Assembly: GCF_009765965.1 (NCBI RefSeq)
Contig: NZ_LMUL01000014.1
Span: forward strand, 1,602,859-1,666,858
Direction of reading: 5' to 3'
From: Caulobacter sp. S45
GTDB lineage: Bacteria; Pseudomonadota; Alphaproteobacteria; Caulobacterales; Caulobacteraceae
DNA: 64,000 nt
Below, piece by piece: positions 51,877-62,530 of this stretch (positions within the stretch are counted from its first letter, which is position 1; each line of letters begins with the position of its first letter). The position numbers and the translations under genes were made by a program. The notes under the pieces were generated by a model. It made no database searches. It was not told the DNA's origin and saw only the letters and a program-made list of their open reading frames with translations.

Positions 51877-54276
51877 ATGTCTGAGATCCAGACCCTGCCC
51901 GTGTTGCCGTTGCGCGACATCGTGGTGTTCCCCCACATGGTCGTGCCGCTGTTTGTCGGCCGCGAGAAGTCCGTGCGGGCCCTCGAAGAGGTGATGAAGG
52001 GCGACAAGCAGATCCTGCTCGCCACCCAGAAGAATTCCGCCGACGACGATCCCGAGCCCGGCGCCATCTACGACGTCGGCGTGGTCGCCAGCGTGCTGCA
52101 ACTGCTCAAGCTTCCCGACGGCACGGTGAAGGTGCTGGTCGAGGGCAAGCGCCGCGCGGCGCTGCTGCGCTTCACCCAGACCGATTCGTTCTTCGAAGCC
52201 GAGGTGGCGGGTCTGGACGAGGACGGCGAGGACGCGCCGGAAGCCGAGGCGCTGAGCCGCGCCGTGGCCGAGCAGTTCGAGAACTACGTCAAGCTGAACA
52301 AGAAGGTGCCGCCAGAGGCCCTGGCCTCGATCCCCCAGATCGCCGAGCCCGGCAAGCTTGCGGACTCCATCGCCGCCCATCTGTCGGTCAAGATCGCCGA
52401 CAAGCAGGCCCTGCTGGAAATCTTCAACGTCGCCAAGCGGTTGGAGAAGGTCTACGGCCTGATGGAGGGTGAAATCTCCGTCCTCCAGGTGGAGAAGAAG
52501 ATCCGCTCGCGGGTCAAGCGTCAGATGGAGAAGACGCAGCGCGAGTATTACCTGAACGAGCAGATGAAGGCGATCCAGCGCGAGCTGGGCGAACAGGACG
52601 ATCAGCGCGACGAGCTGATCGACCTGGAAAAGCGTATCAAGAAGACCAAGCTGTCCAAGGAAGCGCGGATCAAGGCCGACGGCGAGCTGAAGAAGCTGCG
52701 CAATATGAGCCCGATGTCGGCCGAATCCACGGTGGTGCGCAACTACCTGGACTGGCTGCTGTCGATCCCTTGGGGCAAGGCCAAGACCAAGAGCGTCGAC
52801 ATGCTCGAGGCCGAGCGCATCCTGGACGAGGACCACTACGGTCTTGAGAAGGTCAAGGAACGCATCCTGGAGTATCTCGCGGTCCAGTCGCGCACCGGCA
52901 ACCTGAAGGGCCCGATCCTGTGCCTGGTCGGACCTCCGGGCGTGGGCAAGACCTCGCTGGGCAAGTCCATCGCCAAGGCCACGGGCCGCGAGTTTGCACG
53001 CCTGTCGCTGGGCGGCGTGCGTGACGAGGCGGAAATCCGCGGCCACCGCCGGACCTATATCGGCTCGATGCCCGGCAAGATCATCCAGTCGATGAAGAAG
53101 GTGAAAGCGACCAACCCCTTCTTCCTGCTGGACGAGATCGACAAGCTGGGCGCCGACTGGCGGGGCGACCCGTCCTCGGCCCTGCTCGAAGTGCTGGACC
53201 CGGCGCAGAACAACACCTTCGGCGACCACTACCTGGAGGTCGACTACGACCTGTCGCAGGTGATGTTCGTCACCACCGCCAACAGCCTGAACATGCCCCA
53301 GCCCCTGCTGGACCGCATGGAGGTGATCCGCATCGCCGGCTACACCGAAGACGAGAAGCTGGAGATCGCCAAGCGCCACCTCCTGGCCAAGCTCGCCAAG
53401 GATCATGGGCTGTCGGCGGAAGAGTGGATCGTGCCGGACGAGGCCATCCGCGAGCTGATCCGCTACTACACCCGTGAAGCCGGGGTGCGCTCGCTGGAGC
53501 GTGAACTGGGCAAGCTGGCGCGCAAGACCGTGCGTGACCTGGGCCGCGAGAACGTGACCTCGATCACCATCGATACCGAGCGGCTGGCCAAGTATGCGGG
53601 CGTGAAGAAGTACCGCTACGGCGAGACCGACACCGAGGACCAGCGCGGCATCGTCACCGGGCTGGCCTGGACCGAGTTCGGCGGCGACATCCTGACCATC
53701 GAGGCCGTCAAGATGCCGGGCAAGGGTCGCATGACCGTGACCGGCAACCTGAAGGACGTGATGAAGGAGTCGATCTCGGCGGCCCACTCCTACGTCCGCT
53801 CGCGGGCCCCGGCCTTCGGCATCCGCCCGACCCTGTTCGAGAAGACCGACGTGCACGTCCACGTGCCCGACGGGGCCACGCCCAAGGACGGCCCGTCCGC
53901 CGGTGCGGCCATGGCCACGGCCATCGTCTCGGTGCTGACGGGGGTCCCGATCCGGAAGGAACTCGCCATGACCGGCGAGGTGACTCTGCGCGGCCGGGTG
54001 ACGGCGATCGGGGGTCTGAAGGAGAAGCTGCTGGCCGCCCTGCGCTCCGGCGTGAAGACGGTCTTGATCCCGGAAGAGAACGAGAAGGACCTGGCCGAGG
54101 TGCCCGACAATGTGAAGTCGGCGCTCCAGATCATCCCGGTCTCCCACATGGACGAGGTGCTGAGGCACGCCCTCACCGGGCCGCTGACGCCCATCGATTG
54201 GACCGAAGAGGACGACGATGCGCGCCCGATCCCGGTCGTCGACGATCTGGATCAGGACGCCGTCGTCACCCATTGA
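51877..54276 (+). CDS. lon: ATP-dependent protease Lon
   Basis: 799 residues. N-terminal substrate domain ([20 protein letters not shown]), AAA+ module with Walker [10 protein letters not shown] and Walker [12 protein letters not shown], and a C-terminal peptidase with catalytic Ser674 in [13 protein letters not shown] and the GLKEK lysine pair (715/717). Start at ATG 51877 with AAGGAG seven bases before; a TTG one codon earlier is less likely. Lon degrades misfolded proteins and, in Caulobacter, DnaA and CcrM. It is closed by its own terminator before hup. Confidence 0.98.
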   Translation: MSEIQTLPVLPLRDIVVFPHMVVPLFVGREKSVRALEEVMKGDKQILLATQKNSADDDPEPGAIYDVGVVASVLQLLKLPDGTVKVLVEGKRRAALLRFTQTDSFFEAEVAGLDEDGEDAPEAEALSRAVAEQFENYVKLNKKVPPEALASIPQIAEPGKLADSIAAHLSVKIADKQALLEIFNVAKRLEKVYGLMEGEISVLQVEKKIRSRVKRQMEKTQREYYLNEQMKAIQRELGEQDDQRDELIDLEKRIKKTKLSKEARIKADGELKKLRNMSPMSAESTVVRNYLDWLLSIPWGKAKTKSVDMLEAERILDEDHYGLEKVKERILEYLAVQSRTGNLKGPILCLVGPPGVGKTSLGKSIAKATGREFARLSLGGVRDEAEIRGHRRTYIGSMPGKIIQSMKKVKATNPFFLLDEIDKLGADWRGDPSSALLEVLDPAQNNTFGDHYLEVDYDLSQVMFVTTANSLNMPQPLLDRMEVIRIAGYTEDEKLEIAKRHLLAKLAKDHGLSAEEWIVPDEAIRELIRYYTREAGVRSLERELGKLARKTVRDLGRENVTSITIDTERLAKYAGVKKYRYGETDTEDQRGIVTGLAWTEFGGDILTIEAVKMPGKGRMTVTGNLKDVMKESISAAHSYVRSRAPAFGIRPTLFEKTDVHVHVPDGATPKDGPSAGAAMATAIVSVLTGVPIRKELAMTGEVTLRGRVTAIGGLKEKLLAALRSGVKTVLIPEENEKDLAEVPDNVKSALQIIPVSHMDEVLRHALTGPLTPIDWTEEDDDARPIPVVDDLDQDAVVTH

Positions 54277-54296
54277 TCGCCGGAATCAAGTAAAAT

Positions 54297-54330
54297 AAGG
54301 CGGTGCGGACCCCTCCGCGCCGCCTTTTCC
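54297..54330 (+). terminator. Intrinsic terminator of lon
   Basis: Thirteen-base stem AAGGCGGTGCGGA / TCCGCGCCGCCTT (one G-U pair) with a CCCC loop, followed by TTCCCTTTTG; 20 bases after the lon stop. Confidence 0.9.
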
Positions 54331-54421
54331 CTTTTGACCTCCTTGGGGCGCCCGCTCCATACTCCCGCCGCTGGCGGGGCCGGCCTGCGCCACCGCCAGA
54401 GCTGATTGGGAGACGAGAACA

Positions 54422-54694
54422 ATGACGAAGGCCGAACTGGTTGCGTCGATCGCGGAGAAGTCCGGGTTGAACAAGAACCAGGCGAAGGACGCCCTGGAAG
54501 CCGTCATCGACAGCATCACCGACGCCATGAAGGCGAGCATGGAAGTGCGCATCGTCGGGTTCGGCAATTTCGTGCCGGTGGACCGTCCCGAAGGCGTCGC
54601 CCGCAACCCGCGCACCGGCGAGCAGGTGAAGCGTCCCGCGTCCAAGACCGTGAAGTTCCGTCCCGGCGAAGGCCTCAAGGGCGCGCTGAACTAG
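54422..54694 (+). CDS. hup: DNA-binding protein HU
   Basis: 90-residue nucleoid protein. MTKAELVASIAEKSGLNKNQ with the KxxL/E helix pattern, VRIVGFGNFVPVDRP body strand and the DNA-wrapping arm GVARNPRTGEQVKRPASKTVKF, with RNPRTGE as the hallmark. GGGAG about nine bases upstream. The lon-hup order is common in proteobacteria. Confidence 0.97.
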   Translation: MTKAELVASIAEKSGLNKNQAKDALEAVIDSITDAMKASMEVRIVGFGNFVPVDRPEGVARNPRTGEQVKRPASKTVKFRPGEGLKGALN

Positions 54695-54779
54695 GACTTC
54701 GAACCAAGAACCTGGATCTGGAGTCCTTAATGGGGCTCCAACCGAGGACGAGGTCCTGGCCGCCGGCCGGGGCTTCGAG

Positions 54780-54856
54780 GGGCGGCTAGCTCAGCTGGTC
54801 AGAGCGTCTGGTTTACACCCAGAAGGTCGGGGGTTCGAACCCCTCGCCGCCCACCA
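54780..54856 (+). tRNA. tRNA-Val (anticodon TAC)
   Basis: Acceptor GGGCGGC/GCCGCCC, D-arm TAGCTCAGCTGGTCAGAGC, anticodon stem TCTGG/CCAGA with loop TTTACAC reading TAC, T-loop GGTTCGAACCC and an encoded CCA. It lies 85 bp after hup. Confidence 0.97.
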
Positions 54857-54939
54857 ATGCGCCCATAGCGCGACTATCGTTCCGCCGCGCCCCAAGCCGT
54901 GGCTGGCGCGGCGAACAGGCTGCGGCTTATAAGGCGAAC

Positions 54940-56268
54940 ATGGTCGAGACGCCCCCCGCCCACGTCGATCCCCTCCACACCGCGCCCGGCTCCACCCTGG
55001 CAAGCGGCCCGCCCGTCGCGCCCGGGCGCCATCGGGCGGCGGTGCGTTTCATCTTCATCGTCGCCCTGCTCGACATCCTGGCGATCGGTGTGATCGTCCC
55101 GGTGCTGCCAAAGCTCGTCGCAGGCTTCACCGGCGGCGACCTCGGGCGCGCGGCCGACTATGTCGGGGTGTTCGGTGCGGCCTGGGCGCTGATGCAGTTC
55201 ATCTTCTCCCCGATTCAGGGCGCGCTGTCGGACCGGTTTGGGCGGCGGCCGGTGCTGTTGATCTCCATCTTCGGGCTCGGCGCCGACTACGTGCTGATGG
55301 CGCTGGCCCCCAGCCTGGCCTGGCTGTTCCTCGGGCGGCTGATCTCAGGGATCACCGCCGCCAGCTTCTCCACCGCCAACGCCTACATCGCCGACGTCAC
55401 CCCGCCGGACAAGCGCGCCGCCGCTTTCGGGATGATGGGCGCAGCCTTCGGGATCGGGTTCGTGCTCGGCCCGACCCTGGGCGGCCTCTGCGCCTCGGTC
55501 AGCCCGCGCCTACCCTTTTGGGTTTCGGCGGGCCTGGCCTTCGCCAACGGCATGTACGGCCTGTTCGTCCTGCCCGAGTCCCTGCCCAAGGAGAGGCGCG
55601 CGCCGTTCCGCCTGGCCAACGCCAACCCGTTCGGCTCCTTCCGCCTGCTGGCCGCCTATCCGGGACTGCTTGGGCTGGCGGGGGTGATGTTCCTGTTTTT
55701 CCTGGCCCATCAGGTGCTGCAGAGCACCATGGTGCTCTATGCCGACTATCGCTACCACTGGGCGGTCTGGATGATGGGCGCCCTGCTGGCGGGAGTGGGA
55801 ATCTGCAACATCGTGGTCCAGGGCGGGATCGTGCGGCCCTTCGCCAAGCGCTTCAAGGAGCGCGGCGCGGTCTATACTGGCCTGCTGTTTGCGGCGGCCG
55901 GAATGGCGATCTGGGGCTGGGCGCCGTCGGGGCTGTGGTTCTGCCTCGGCGTGCCGGTGTTCTCGATGATCGGGCTGGTGCAGCCCGGCGTGCAGGGGAT
56001 GATGACCCGGCGCGTCGGCCCCAACGAGCAGGGCCGGCTTCAAGGCGCGAACTCGGCGGTGATGGCCATGGCCGGACTGGTCGGGCCGGTGATGTTCACC
56101 CAGGTCTTCCACCACAGCATCACGGGCGCCCACGTTCATCCCGGCACGCCCTTCTACGTCGCGGCCGGGCTGTTGCTGCTGGCGTTCGTATTGGCGATGA
56201 GCCTGCGCCGCAGTCGACCCGACGCGGGCGTCCGGTCCACAGGCGAACCCGCCATCGTTGCGCCGTGA
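54940..56268 (+). CDS. TetA-like MFS efflux transporter
   Basis: 442-residue 12-helix carrier of the TCR/Tet (DHA1) family. After a 35-residue Pro-rich leader come FIVALLDILAIGVIVPVLPKLV (motif D1-like), GALSDRFGRRPVLLIS (motif A) and RLISGITAASFSTANAYIADV (motif B), with motif C-type GAAFGIGFVLGPTLGG. Likely a proton-coupled drug exporter, but chromosomal Tet-like genes rarely confer tetracycline resistance and no TetR gene is adjacent. Followed 45 bp on by the protease gene. Confidence 0.88.
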   Translation: MVETPPAHVDPLHTAPGSTLASGPPVAPGRHRAAVRFIFIVALLDILAIGVIVPVLPKLVAGFTGGDLGRAADYVGVFGAAWALMQFIFSPIQGALSDRFGRRPVLLISIFGLGADYVLMALAPSLAWLFLGRLISGITAASFSTANAYIADVTPPDKRAAAFGMMGAAFGIGFVLGPTLGGLCASVSPRLPFWVSAGLAFANGMYGLFVLPESLPKERRAPFRLANANPFGSFRLLAAYPGLLGLAGVMFLFFLAHQVLQSTMVLYADYRYHWAVWMMGALLAGVGICNIVVQGGIVRPFAKRFKERGAVYTGLLFAAAGMAIWGWAPSGLWFCLGVPVFSMIGLVQPGVQGMMTRRVGPNEQGRLQGANSAVMAMAGLVGPVMFTQVFHHSITGAHVHPGTPFYVAAGLLLLAFVLAMSLRRSRPDAGVRSTGEPAIVAP

Positions 56269-56313
56269 AGCTCGGCAAATGTTTCACCGCGATCCTTTGA
56301 GCTGAAATCGAAC

Positions 56314-57738
56314 ATGCGCCTGACCCGACGCTCCTACCTGCCGCTGCTGTTCGCACTGGCCGCCTGCTCCCAACCGGCCGACAAGAGCGCGGCCCAGACG
56401 CCGGCGCTGTCGCCTGAGACGCCGCTGGCCGCGCCCAACCGCGCCCCGCCGTCCAACTTCGCCACCATGAAGATGTCGTTCTCGCCGATCGTGAAGCGCG
56501 CGGCGCCGGCGGTGGTGAACGTCTATTCCACCCGCACGGTGCGCACCCAGGTCGATCCGTTCTGGGGCATGTTCGGCGGCTTGTCGGTGCCGCGCGAGCG
56601 GGTGGAGGGATCGCTCGGTTCGGGCGTGATCGTGCGCGCCGACGGGGTGATCGTCACCAACAACCACGTGGTCGAGGGCGGCCAACAGTTGCGCGTGGTG
56701 CTGGCCGACCGGCGCGAGTTCCCGGCCAAGGTGCTGCTGGCCGACGCCCGCTCCGACATCGCCGTGCTGAAGATCGAGGCCAAGGACGAGAAGCTGCCGG
56801 TGCTGCCGATCGAGAACCGCGACACCGTCGAGGTCGGCGACCTGGTGCTGGCCATCGGCGACCCCTTCGGCGTCGGCCAGACGGTGACCAACGGCATCAT
56901 CTCCGGGCTCGCCCGAACCGATGTGGGCGCGTCCGACAGCGGCTTCTATCTGCAGACCGACGCGGCGATCAATCCGGGCAATTCCGGCGGCCCGCTGGTG
57001 GACATGGACGGCAACCTGATCGGGCTGAACACCTTCATCCTGTCGCGTTCGGGCTCGTCCAGCGGCGTGGGCTTCGCCATCCCGGCGGCCCTGGTGCGGC
57101 GGGTGGTGGAGTCTGCGGTCGGCGGCGTGCACACGGTGCAGCGGCCCTGGCTCGGCGTGCGGGCGACCGCCGTCAACGCCGAAAGCGCGCGCAGCCTGGG
57201 CCTCGCCAAGCCGGAAGGCGTGCTGATCGCCGAGGTCTATCCGGCTAGCGCCGCCGCCCATGCCGGCGTGCAGGTGGGCGACCTGCTGCTGTCGGTCGAC
57301 GGCCAGGCGGTAGCCGACCAGGCGGCGCTGAACTACCTGGTCTCCACCCACAGGCCGGGCGAGACGGTGACGCTGCAGGTCCGGCGAGGCGGGGCGGCCC
57401 GTTCCCTGAGCGCCGTGGTGTCCACGCCCCCGGCCGTCCCGGCGCGCGACGAACGCACCATTTCCGGCCGCAATCCGTTCCAGGGCGCGACCGTGGTCAA
57501 CCTGTCGCCGGCGGTCGCGGACCAGTACGGGCTCGACCCATTCCTGACCGGCGTGCTGCTGACCTCCGCCGGCGAGGGTTTCGCCGGTCGGGCCGGCTTC
57601 CAGGGCGGCGACATCGTGCGTTCGATCAATGGGAAGCGGATCGATACGGTGGCCGATCTCGCGTCCGCCGTTAACGGCGTGCAGAGCTGGCGTATCGTGG
57701 TGCAGCGCGGGGACCAGCAGATTTCGGTCCAGTTCTGA
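56314..57738 (+). CDS. DegP/HtrA-like periplasmic serine protease, lipoprotein
   Basis: 474 residues. The signal sequence ends in a lipobox (LALAACSQ), so it is probably lipid-anchored. The trypsin-like domain has the triad His in VTNNHVVEGG, Asp in ARSDIAVLK and Ser in NPGNSGGPLV. Two PDZ domains follow (about 285-370 and 385-474; GVLIAEVYPASAAAHAGVQVGDLLLSV, then FAGRAGFQGGDIVRSING). Envelope quality control is the expected role. It has no extended Q-linker. Convergent with the cobalamin operon. Confidence 0.93.
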   Translation: MRLTRRSYLPLLFALAACSQPADKSAAQTPALSPETPLAAPNRAPPSNFATMKMSFSPIVKRAAPAVVNVYSTRTVRTQVDPFWGMFGGLSVPRERVEGSLGSGVIVRADGVIVTNNHVVEGGQQLRVVLADRREFPAKVLLADARSDIAVLKIEAKDEKLPVLPIENRDTVEVGDLVLAIGDPFGVGQTVTNGIISGLARTDVGASDSGFYLQTDAAINPGNSGGPLVDMDGNLIGLNTFILSRSGSSSGVGFAIPAALVRRVVESAVGGVHTVQRPWLGVRATAVNAESARSLGLAKPEGVLIAEVYPASAAAHAGVQVGDLLLSVDGQAVADQAALNYLVSTHRPGETVTLQVRRGGAARSLSAVVSTPPAVPARDERTISGRNPFQGATVVNLSPAVADQYGLDPFLTGVLLTSAGEGFAGRAGFQGGDIVRSINGKRIDTVADLASAVNGVQSWRIVVQRGDQQISVQF

Positions 57739-57760
57739 GCAGACCTGCGGTCGTCCGCGT

Positions 57761-58267
57761 TCAGCGCGACCGCGCCTTGAGCATGAATGGTGCGCCCTGA
57801 TCGGCGTCGCATCCGCGCCCGATCTCCGTGATCGCCGCGTTCATCCGCCCCTCGCGCCCTAGCCGCGCATCGGCGAGACGAACCAGCAAGGGATTGGGCG
57901 TCGCCTGCGGAGCCGCACCCCGAAGGACCTGCGCGACCTCCAGCTCGGAGCGCGACGGGTCCAAGGCGCAGGCCAGGATATAGGCGGCCGCGGTCGAGCG
58001 GCTGATCCCCAGCCAGCAGTGGACCAGCAGGGGCGCCGGCTCCGTCCATGCCGCGCCGAACGCCAGCAGGCGGTCCACCATCTCCGCATCGGGTGGCGTG
58101 AAGCCCTCGCGGGGCTCGGCGATGTCGTGGAAGCGCAGCGACAGGTGCGGGCCGGACCAGACCGGCGGCTCCACCCCGGTCGGCGACAGCAGGCTGATCA
58201 GGCGCGCGGGACTGTGGCGGACGATCTGGTCGGCCACGGCGTCGAGCGGACAGACGATCAGGGTCAT
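57761..58267 (-). CDS. Protein-tyrosine-phosphatase-like protein in cobalamin operon
   Basis: 168 residues with the Cys-phosphatase signature LVHCWLGISRSTAAAY (HCx5R: His83, Cys84, Arg90) and a possible general-acid Asp48 in FHDIAEP. Dual-specificity-like fold, no signal peptide. Its ATG overlaps the cobS stop by 4 bp and it is the last gene of the cob operon. Cobalamin synthesis needs an alpha-ribazole-phosphate (or cobalamin-phosphate) phosphatase, usually the histidine phosphatase CobC, which is not seen here. This protein could fill that role; that is inference from context. Confidence 0.82.
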   Translation of the reverse strand: MTLIVCPLDAVADQIVRHSPARLISLLSPTGVEPPVWSGPHLSLRFHDIAEPREGFTPPDAEMVDRLLAFGAAWTEPAPLLVHCWLGISRSTAAAYILACALDPSRSELEVAQVLRGAAPQATPNPLLVRLADARLGREGRMNAAITEIGRGCDADQGAPFMLKARSR

Positions 58268-59028
58268 GCGAACATGACCGTCGCGCCCAGCATCACCGCG
58301 GCCTCGAACACCTGCTCGACCGCGCCCAGCACATCCCCGGTGCGGCCGCCGATCAGCCGTCGCGCCAGGATCATCACCGCCAGCGCCGCCACGGCTCCGA
58401 ACGCCAGCCCGAGCGCGCCGTTGCGCCAGTCCAGCAGGGCGAACGGCCACAGCCCGAGCCCGACCGCGATCGCCGCGTTCGCAGGGCTGGCCGACTGTGG
58501 CGAGGCTTCCGCCTTGGCGGTCGAGGCGTCGCCGGCATAGGGCATGAGCGCCATCGCCACGACCGCCGCCGCCCGGGCCGCCCCATGCGCCGCCAGCAGC
58601 GCCAGCGCGCCCCTCACCGGCGATGCGCCGGCCAGCGCCGCCACGCGCAACGCCCCGACCAGCCCCAGCGCCAGCACGCCATAGGTCCCGACGCGGCTGT
58701 CCTTCATGATTAGGAGCCGGGCCGCCGGCGTCTGGCCGCCGCCCAGGCCGTCGGCGGTGTCGGCCAGCCCATCCTCGTGGAAACCGCCGGTCGCCAGCAC
58801 CCCGGCGCCCACCGCCAGCAGGGCCGCGACCGGGCCGCCGCCCCACACCCGGCTCGCGCCGAGCCACACAAGGGCGGAGATCAGCCCCACCACCTGCCCC
58901 ACCAGGGGGAAGTAGCGCGCCGACCGGCCGATCCAGTCGGACTGGAAACCGTCCAGGCGCGGCGTCGGCAAGCGGGTGAGGAACTGCAGGGCGCAGAGGA
59001 ACAGCCGCCATTCCTGGATGGGGTTCAT
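58264..59028 (-). CDS. cobS: Adenosylcobinamide-GDP ribazoletransferase
   Basis: Joins alpha-ribazole(-phosphate) to adenosylcobinamide-GDP, the last assembly step, in the inner membrane. 254 residues from ATG 59028 (MNPIQEWRLFLCALQFLTRLP); GTG 59052 is possible. Motifs FLTRLPTP, YFPLVGQVVGL, TGGFHEDGLADTADGLGGG (metal-binding acidic loop) and MKDSRVGTYGV. Multi-span. The operon order cobQ-cobT-cobS continues into the phosphatase gene. Confidence 0.95.
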   Translation of the reverse strand: MNPIQEWRLFLCALQFLTRLPTPRLDGFQSDWIGRSARYFPLVGQVVGLISALVWLGASRVWGGGPVAALLAVGAGVLATGGFHEDGLADTADGLGGGQTPAARLLIMKDSRVGTYGVLALGLVGALRVAALAGASPVRGALALLAAHGAARAAAVVAMALMPYAGDASTAKAEASPQSASPANAAIAVGLGLWPFALLDWRNGALGLAFGAVAALAVMILARRLIGGRTGDVLGAVEQVFEAAVMLGATVMFA

Positions 59029-59073
59029 GGGGTCAGTCCAGAAACGACGCACATCCCTCTCAACCGCTCATCC

Positions 59074-60111
59074 CTACAGCCGTCCGGCCAGCACGTCGTC
59101 CAGGCTGGCCACCTCGCTGAGCATCCGCGCCGCCGCCCGCAGCAGGGGCGCGGCCAACACGCCGCCCGTGCCTTCACCGAGCCGCAGCCCGAGGTTCAGC
59201 AGCGGCTCCGCGCCCAACGCCTCCAGCATCAGCCGGTGTCCCCGCTCCGCCGAGGCGTGGGCGAAGACGCAGTAGTCGCGCACCTCTGGAACCAGGCGGA
59301 TCGCCGTCAGGGCGGCCGCCGAAGAGATGAAGCCGTCCACCACCACGATGCGCCTGGCCGCCGCCCCGCCCAGCACCGCGCCGACCATCATGGCGATCTC
59401 CAGCCCGCCGAACTGGCGTAGCACTTCCAGCGGCTCGCCCGAATCGCAACGGGCGGCGGCGCGGGCCAGCACGGCGGACTTGCGGACCAACCCTTCTGCG
59501 TCATGGCCGGCGCCGACGCCGATACAGTCCACCAGGGTCGCCGGCGCCAGGCGATGCATCAGCAGGGCGGCACTGGCGCTGTTGCCGATGCCCATCTCGC
59601 CGAGGACCAGGGCGTCGATCCCCTCGCCGGCCGCATCGGCCGCCAGGGTGACGCCGGCCGCCAGGGCGGCGTCCAGTTCGTCTTCGGACAAGGCCGCTTC
59701 GACGGCGGCGTTGCGCGAACCCCGGCGGACCTTGCGGTCCAAAAGCGCGGGATGGGCGGGCAGGTCGCCGTCCACGCCCGCGTCCACCACCAGCACCTCG
59801 ACATCGCAGGCGCGGGCCAGCGCGTTGACGCTCGCCTTGCCGGCCAGGAAGGTCGCCACCATCGCGCCGGTCACCGCCGACGGGTAGGCCGAGACCCCCT
59901 CTGCATTCATCCCGTGGTCGCCGGCGAACACATGGGCCCGCACCCGCTCGACGCACGGATCGAGCCGCCCCTGGATCTGGCCGATGCGCACGGCCAAATC
60001 CTCGAGCCGACCAAGAGCGCCGGGCGGCTTGGCCTTGCCATCGACGCGGGCACGCAACTCGGCCCCGAGCGCAGGGTCGAGCGGGGCGATGGCGGGCGGC
60101 AGGAATTTCAT
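59074..60111 (-). CDS. cobT: Nicotinate-nucleotide-dimethylbenzimidazole phosphoribosyltransferase
   Basis: 345 residues; activates the lower ligand by making alpha-ribazole phosphate. Opens with [17 protein letters not shown], then [33 protein letters not shown], and the catalytic Glu in [12 protein letters not shown] near the C-terminus. ATGA overlap with cobQ. In Pseudomonas-style naming this enzyme is CobU. Confidence 0.96.
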   Translation of the reverse strand: MKFLPPAIAPLDPALGAELRARVDGKAKPPGALGRLEDLAVRIGQIQGRLDPCVERVRAHVFAGDHGMNAEGVSAYPSAVTGAMVATFLAGKASVNALARACDVEVLVVDAGVDGDLPAHPALLDRKVRRGSRNAAVEAALSEDELDAALAAGVTLAADAAGEGIDALVLGEMGIGNSASAALLMHRLAPATLVDCIGVGAGHDAEGLVRKSAVLARAAARCDSGEPLEVLRQFGGLEIAMMVGAVLGGAAARRIVVVDGFISSAAALTAIRLVPEVRDYCVFAHASAERGHRLMLEALGAEPLLNLGLRLGEGTGGVLAAPLLRAAARMLSEVASLDDVLAGRL

Positions 60112-61571
60112 AGGCCGGCGATCCTCGACAGGGTTTCGATATCCAGGGCTTGGCCGAGCGCGGCGGCCAGGGCGTCCAGGTCCGCCTCGACCGCTTCGAG
60201 GCGATGGCCTCCGTGCGAAGCCGCGCCGATCTCCGCCAGCAGGGCCTTGCGGGCGTCCCCATGGTCGAACAGACCATGGACATAGGTCCCAGAGACCCGT
60301 CCGTCGACCGAGCGCGCGCCATCGACGCCGCCGTCCTCGAAAATCAGGAAAGGCCGCGCCACGCCGACGCCCGTGGTCTCGCCCACATGCATCTCGTAGC
60401 CGCTGAAACGCGCGCCACTCGCGACAAGACAGCCCCCCGCCGGCCGCAAGGTCTTCTCGCCGCCCAACACGGTCTCCACGTCGAGCAGGCCAAGCCCAGG
60501 CGCTTCGCCGGGCGCCCCTTCGACGCCTTGGGGATCAGCCACCCGTCGGCCCAGCATCTGGTAGCCGCCGCACAGGCCCAGCATCCGCCCTCCGCGCCGG
60601 ACATGAGCGGCGATGTCGACGTCCCAGCCCTGGACGCGCAGGTGGGCGAGATCGGACAGCACCGCCTTCGACCCCGGCAGCAGCACCAGGTCCACATCGC
60701 CCGGCAACACTCTACCCGGCGGCAGGAAGGTGAAGTCCACCTCCGGCTCGGCCTTCAGCGCATCGAAGTCGTCGAAGTTGGCGATGGCGGGGAGCATCAG
60801 GGCCACCACCTTGACGCGCCGTCCCGAAGCGCTCGACGGGGCGTCCTGCAGCACCACCGCGTCCTCCGCCGGCAATCGCCGCGCCTCCGCCCGCCAGGGG
60901 ACCATGCCCAGGTCCGGCCAGCCGGTGCGGCGGACGATCTCGGCGCGGCCGTCCGCGAACAGCGCCGGGTCGCCCCGAAACTTGTTGATCAGGAAACCTT
61001 TGATCATCGCCCGGTCCCCCGGATCGAGCACGGCGTGCGCCCCGACCAAGGCGGCGATGACGTGGCCGCGGTCGATATCGCCGACCAGGGCGACCGGCGT
61101 ATCCGTCACCCTTGCGAAACCCATGTTGGCGATGTCGCCGGCGCGCAGGTTGATCTCCGCCGGGCTGCCCGCGCCCTCCACCAGCACGAGGTCGGCCTCG
61201 CCCTTCAGCAGCTCGAAGCTCTCCACCACCGTCGACAGCAGGCTTCGCTTGCGGTCCTGGAAGGCGCTAGCGGTCCAGTTCCCCTCCATCCGCCCACGCA
61301 CCACTAGCTGGGCCCCGACGTCGCTCTGAGGCTTCAGCAGCACCGGGTTCATATGCACGCTCAGTGGCGTGCGGCAGGCGATGGCCTGGAGCGCCTGGGC
61401 GCGCCCAATCTCACCGCCGTCGGCGGTGACGGCGGCGTTGTTGCTCATGTTCTGCGGCTTGAACGGCCGCACCCTGAGCCCACGGTCGGTGAACAGGCGG
61501 CAGAGGCCCGCGACCAGGGTCGACTTGCCCACGTCCGAACCGCAGCCCTGGATCATCAGCGTGGCCGTCAT
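60108..61571 (-). CDS. cobQ: Cobyric acid synthase
   Basis: 487 residues from ATG 61571; it amidates four side chains of adenosylcobyrinic a,c-diamide. N-terminal dethiobiotin-synthetase-like ATPase with [30 protein letters not shown] and [14 protein letters not shown]-terminal triad glutaminase with the nucleophile Cys in [12 protein letters not shown], and [12 protein letters not shown]. It overlaps cbiB and cobT by 4 bp each. Confidence 0.96.
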   Translation of the reverse strand: MTATLMIQGCGSDVGKSTLVAGLCRLFTDRGLRVRPFKPQNMSNNAAVTADGGEIGRAQALQAIACRTPLSVHMNPVLLKPQSDVGAQLVVRGRMEGNWTASAFQDRKRSLLSTVVESFELLKGEADLVLVEGAGSPAEINLRAGDIANMGFARVTDTPVALVGDIDRGHVIAALVGAHAVLDPGDRAMIKGFLINKFRGDPALFADGRAEIVRRTGWPDLGMVPWRAEARRLPAEDAVVLQDAPSSASGRRVKVVALMLPAIANFDDFDALKAEPEVDFTFLPPGRVLPGDVDLVLLPGSKAVLSDLAHLRVQGWDVDIAAHVRRGGRMLGLCGGYQMLGRRVADPQGVEGAPGEAPGLGLLDVETVLGGEKTLRPAGGCLVASGARFSGYEMHVGETTGVGVARPFLIFEDGGVDGARSVDGRVSGTYVHGLFDHGDARKALLAEIGAASHGGHRLEAVEADLDALAAALGQALDIETLSRIAGL

Positions 61572-62530
61572 CGGCTGCGCCTCCCCGCCACCGCGCCGCC
61601 GATCAGGCAGCCAAGCAACAGCAGGCCGCAAGCGTGGCGGTAGACCGACAATCCCCGCGCCAGGTCGGAAGCCCTCGGCGGCGGCCCGTCGCCGAAGGTC
61701 GGGCGCGCCATGACCTCGCCGTCGTAGACCGCCGCCCCGCCCAGCCGCACGCCCAGCGCCCCGGCCATGGCCGCCTCGGGCCAGCCGGCGTTGGGCGAGG
61801 CGTGCTTCCCGGCGTCGCGTCCCATGGTCCGGGCGCCGCGCCCTGCCGCCAAGGCGATCAGCCATCCAGCGAGGCGCGCCGGGATCAGGTTCATCAGGTC
61901 GTCTGTGCGCGCCGCCGCCCAGCCGAAGTCGCGCCAGCGCGGCTCCATGTGGCCGATAATGCTGTCGGCGGTGTTCACCGCCTTGTAGGCGTAGAGCCCC
62001 GGCAGGCCGCCCAGCGCCAGCCAGAGGGCCGGGGCGACCACCCCGTCGTTGAAGCTCTCCGCCAGGCTCTCCAGCGCAGCGGCCGCCACGCCCGGAGCGT
62101 CCAGGCGAGCCACGTCACGCCCGACGATCCGGCCCACGGCGTTGCGTGCGCCGGGCAGGTCGCCCGCATCCAACGGGCGGCGCACCGCCTCGACGTGATC
62201 GTGCAAGCTGCGTTGGGCCAGACCCGGCGTGGCCAGCAGCGCCGCCGCCAGCCAGCCCAGGCGCGAGCGTCCGCACGCGCGCTGCACCAGCCAGCCCGCG
62301 CCGGCGCTCGCCCCCGCCGTCAGCGTTAAGGTCGCGACGCCGAGCGCCTTACGGCGGACGGGGCCGGTCTCGGGGCGATTCCAACGCCGCTCCAAACCTT
62401 CGATGGCGCGCCCGATCCAGACCACCGGATGCGGCAGGCGCGCGTTGAGCGTTTCGGGATAGCCGACCGCCGCCTCCAGCCCGAGCGCGAGCGCCGCCAG
62501 GCTCACGCAATGGGCGCGGCCGCCCTTCAC
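61568..62530 (-). CDS. cbiB: Adenosylcobinamide-phosphate synthase
   Basis: 320-residue membrane protein that attaches aminopropanol (phosphate) to adenosylcobyric acid; called CobD in Pseudomonas naming. [57 protein letters not shown] and [20 protein letters not shown] are strong family blocks. The first codons ([10 protein letters not shown]) may be shorter in vivo. It is coupled to the ABC ATPase gene by a 4-bp overlap. Confidence 0.95.
   Translation of the reverse strand: MKGGRAHCVSLAALALGLEAAVGYPETLNARLPHPVVWIGRAIEGLERRWNRPETGPVRRKALGVATLTLTAGASAGAGWLVQRACGRSRLGWLAAALLATPGLAQRSLHDHVEAVRRPLDAGDLPGARNAVGRIVGRDVARLDAPGVAAAALESLAESFNDGVVAPALWLALGGLPGLYAYKAVNTADSIIGHMEPRWRDFGWAAARTDDLMNLIPARLAGWLIALAAGRGARTMGRDAGKHASPNAGWPEAAMAGALGVRLGGAAVYDGEVMARPTFGDGPPPRASDLARGLSVYRHACGLLLLGCLIGGAVAGRRSR

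Noticed and set aside
61572-61865. N-terminal extension of cobQ
   Set aside because: Translates to Arg/Gly-rich shadow of cbiB; the ATPase domain begins at the Met of ATG 61571.
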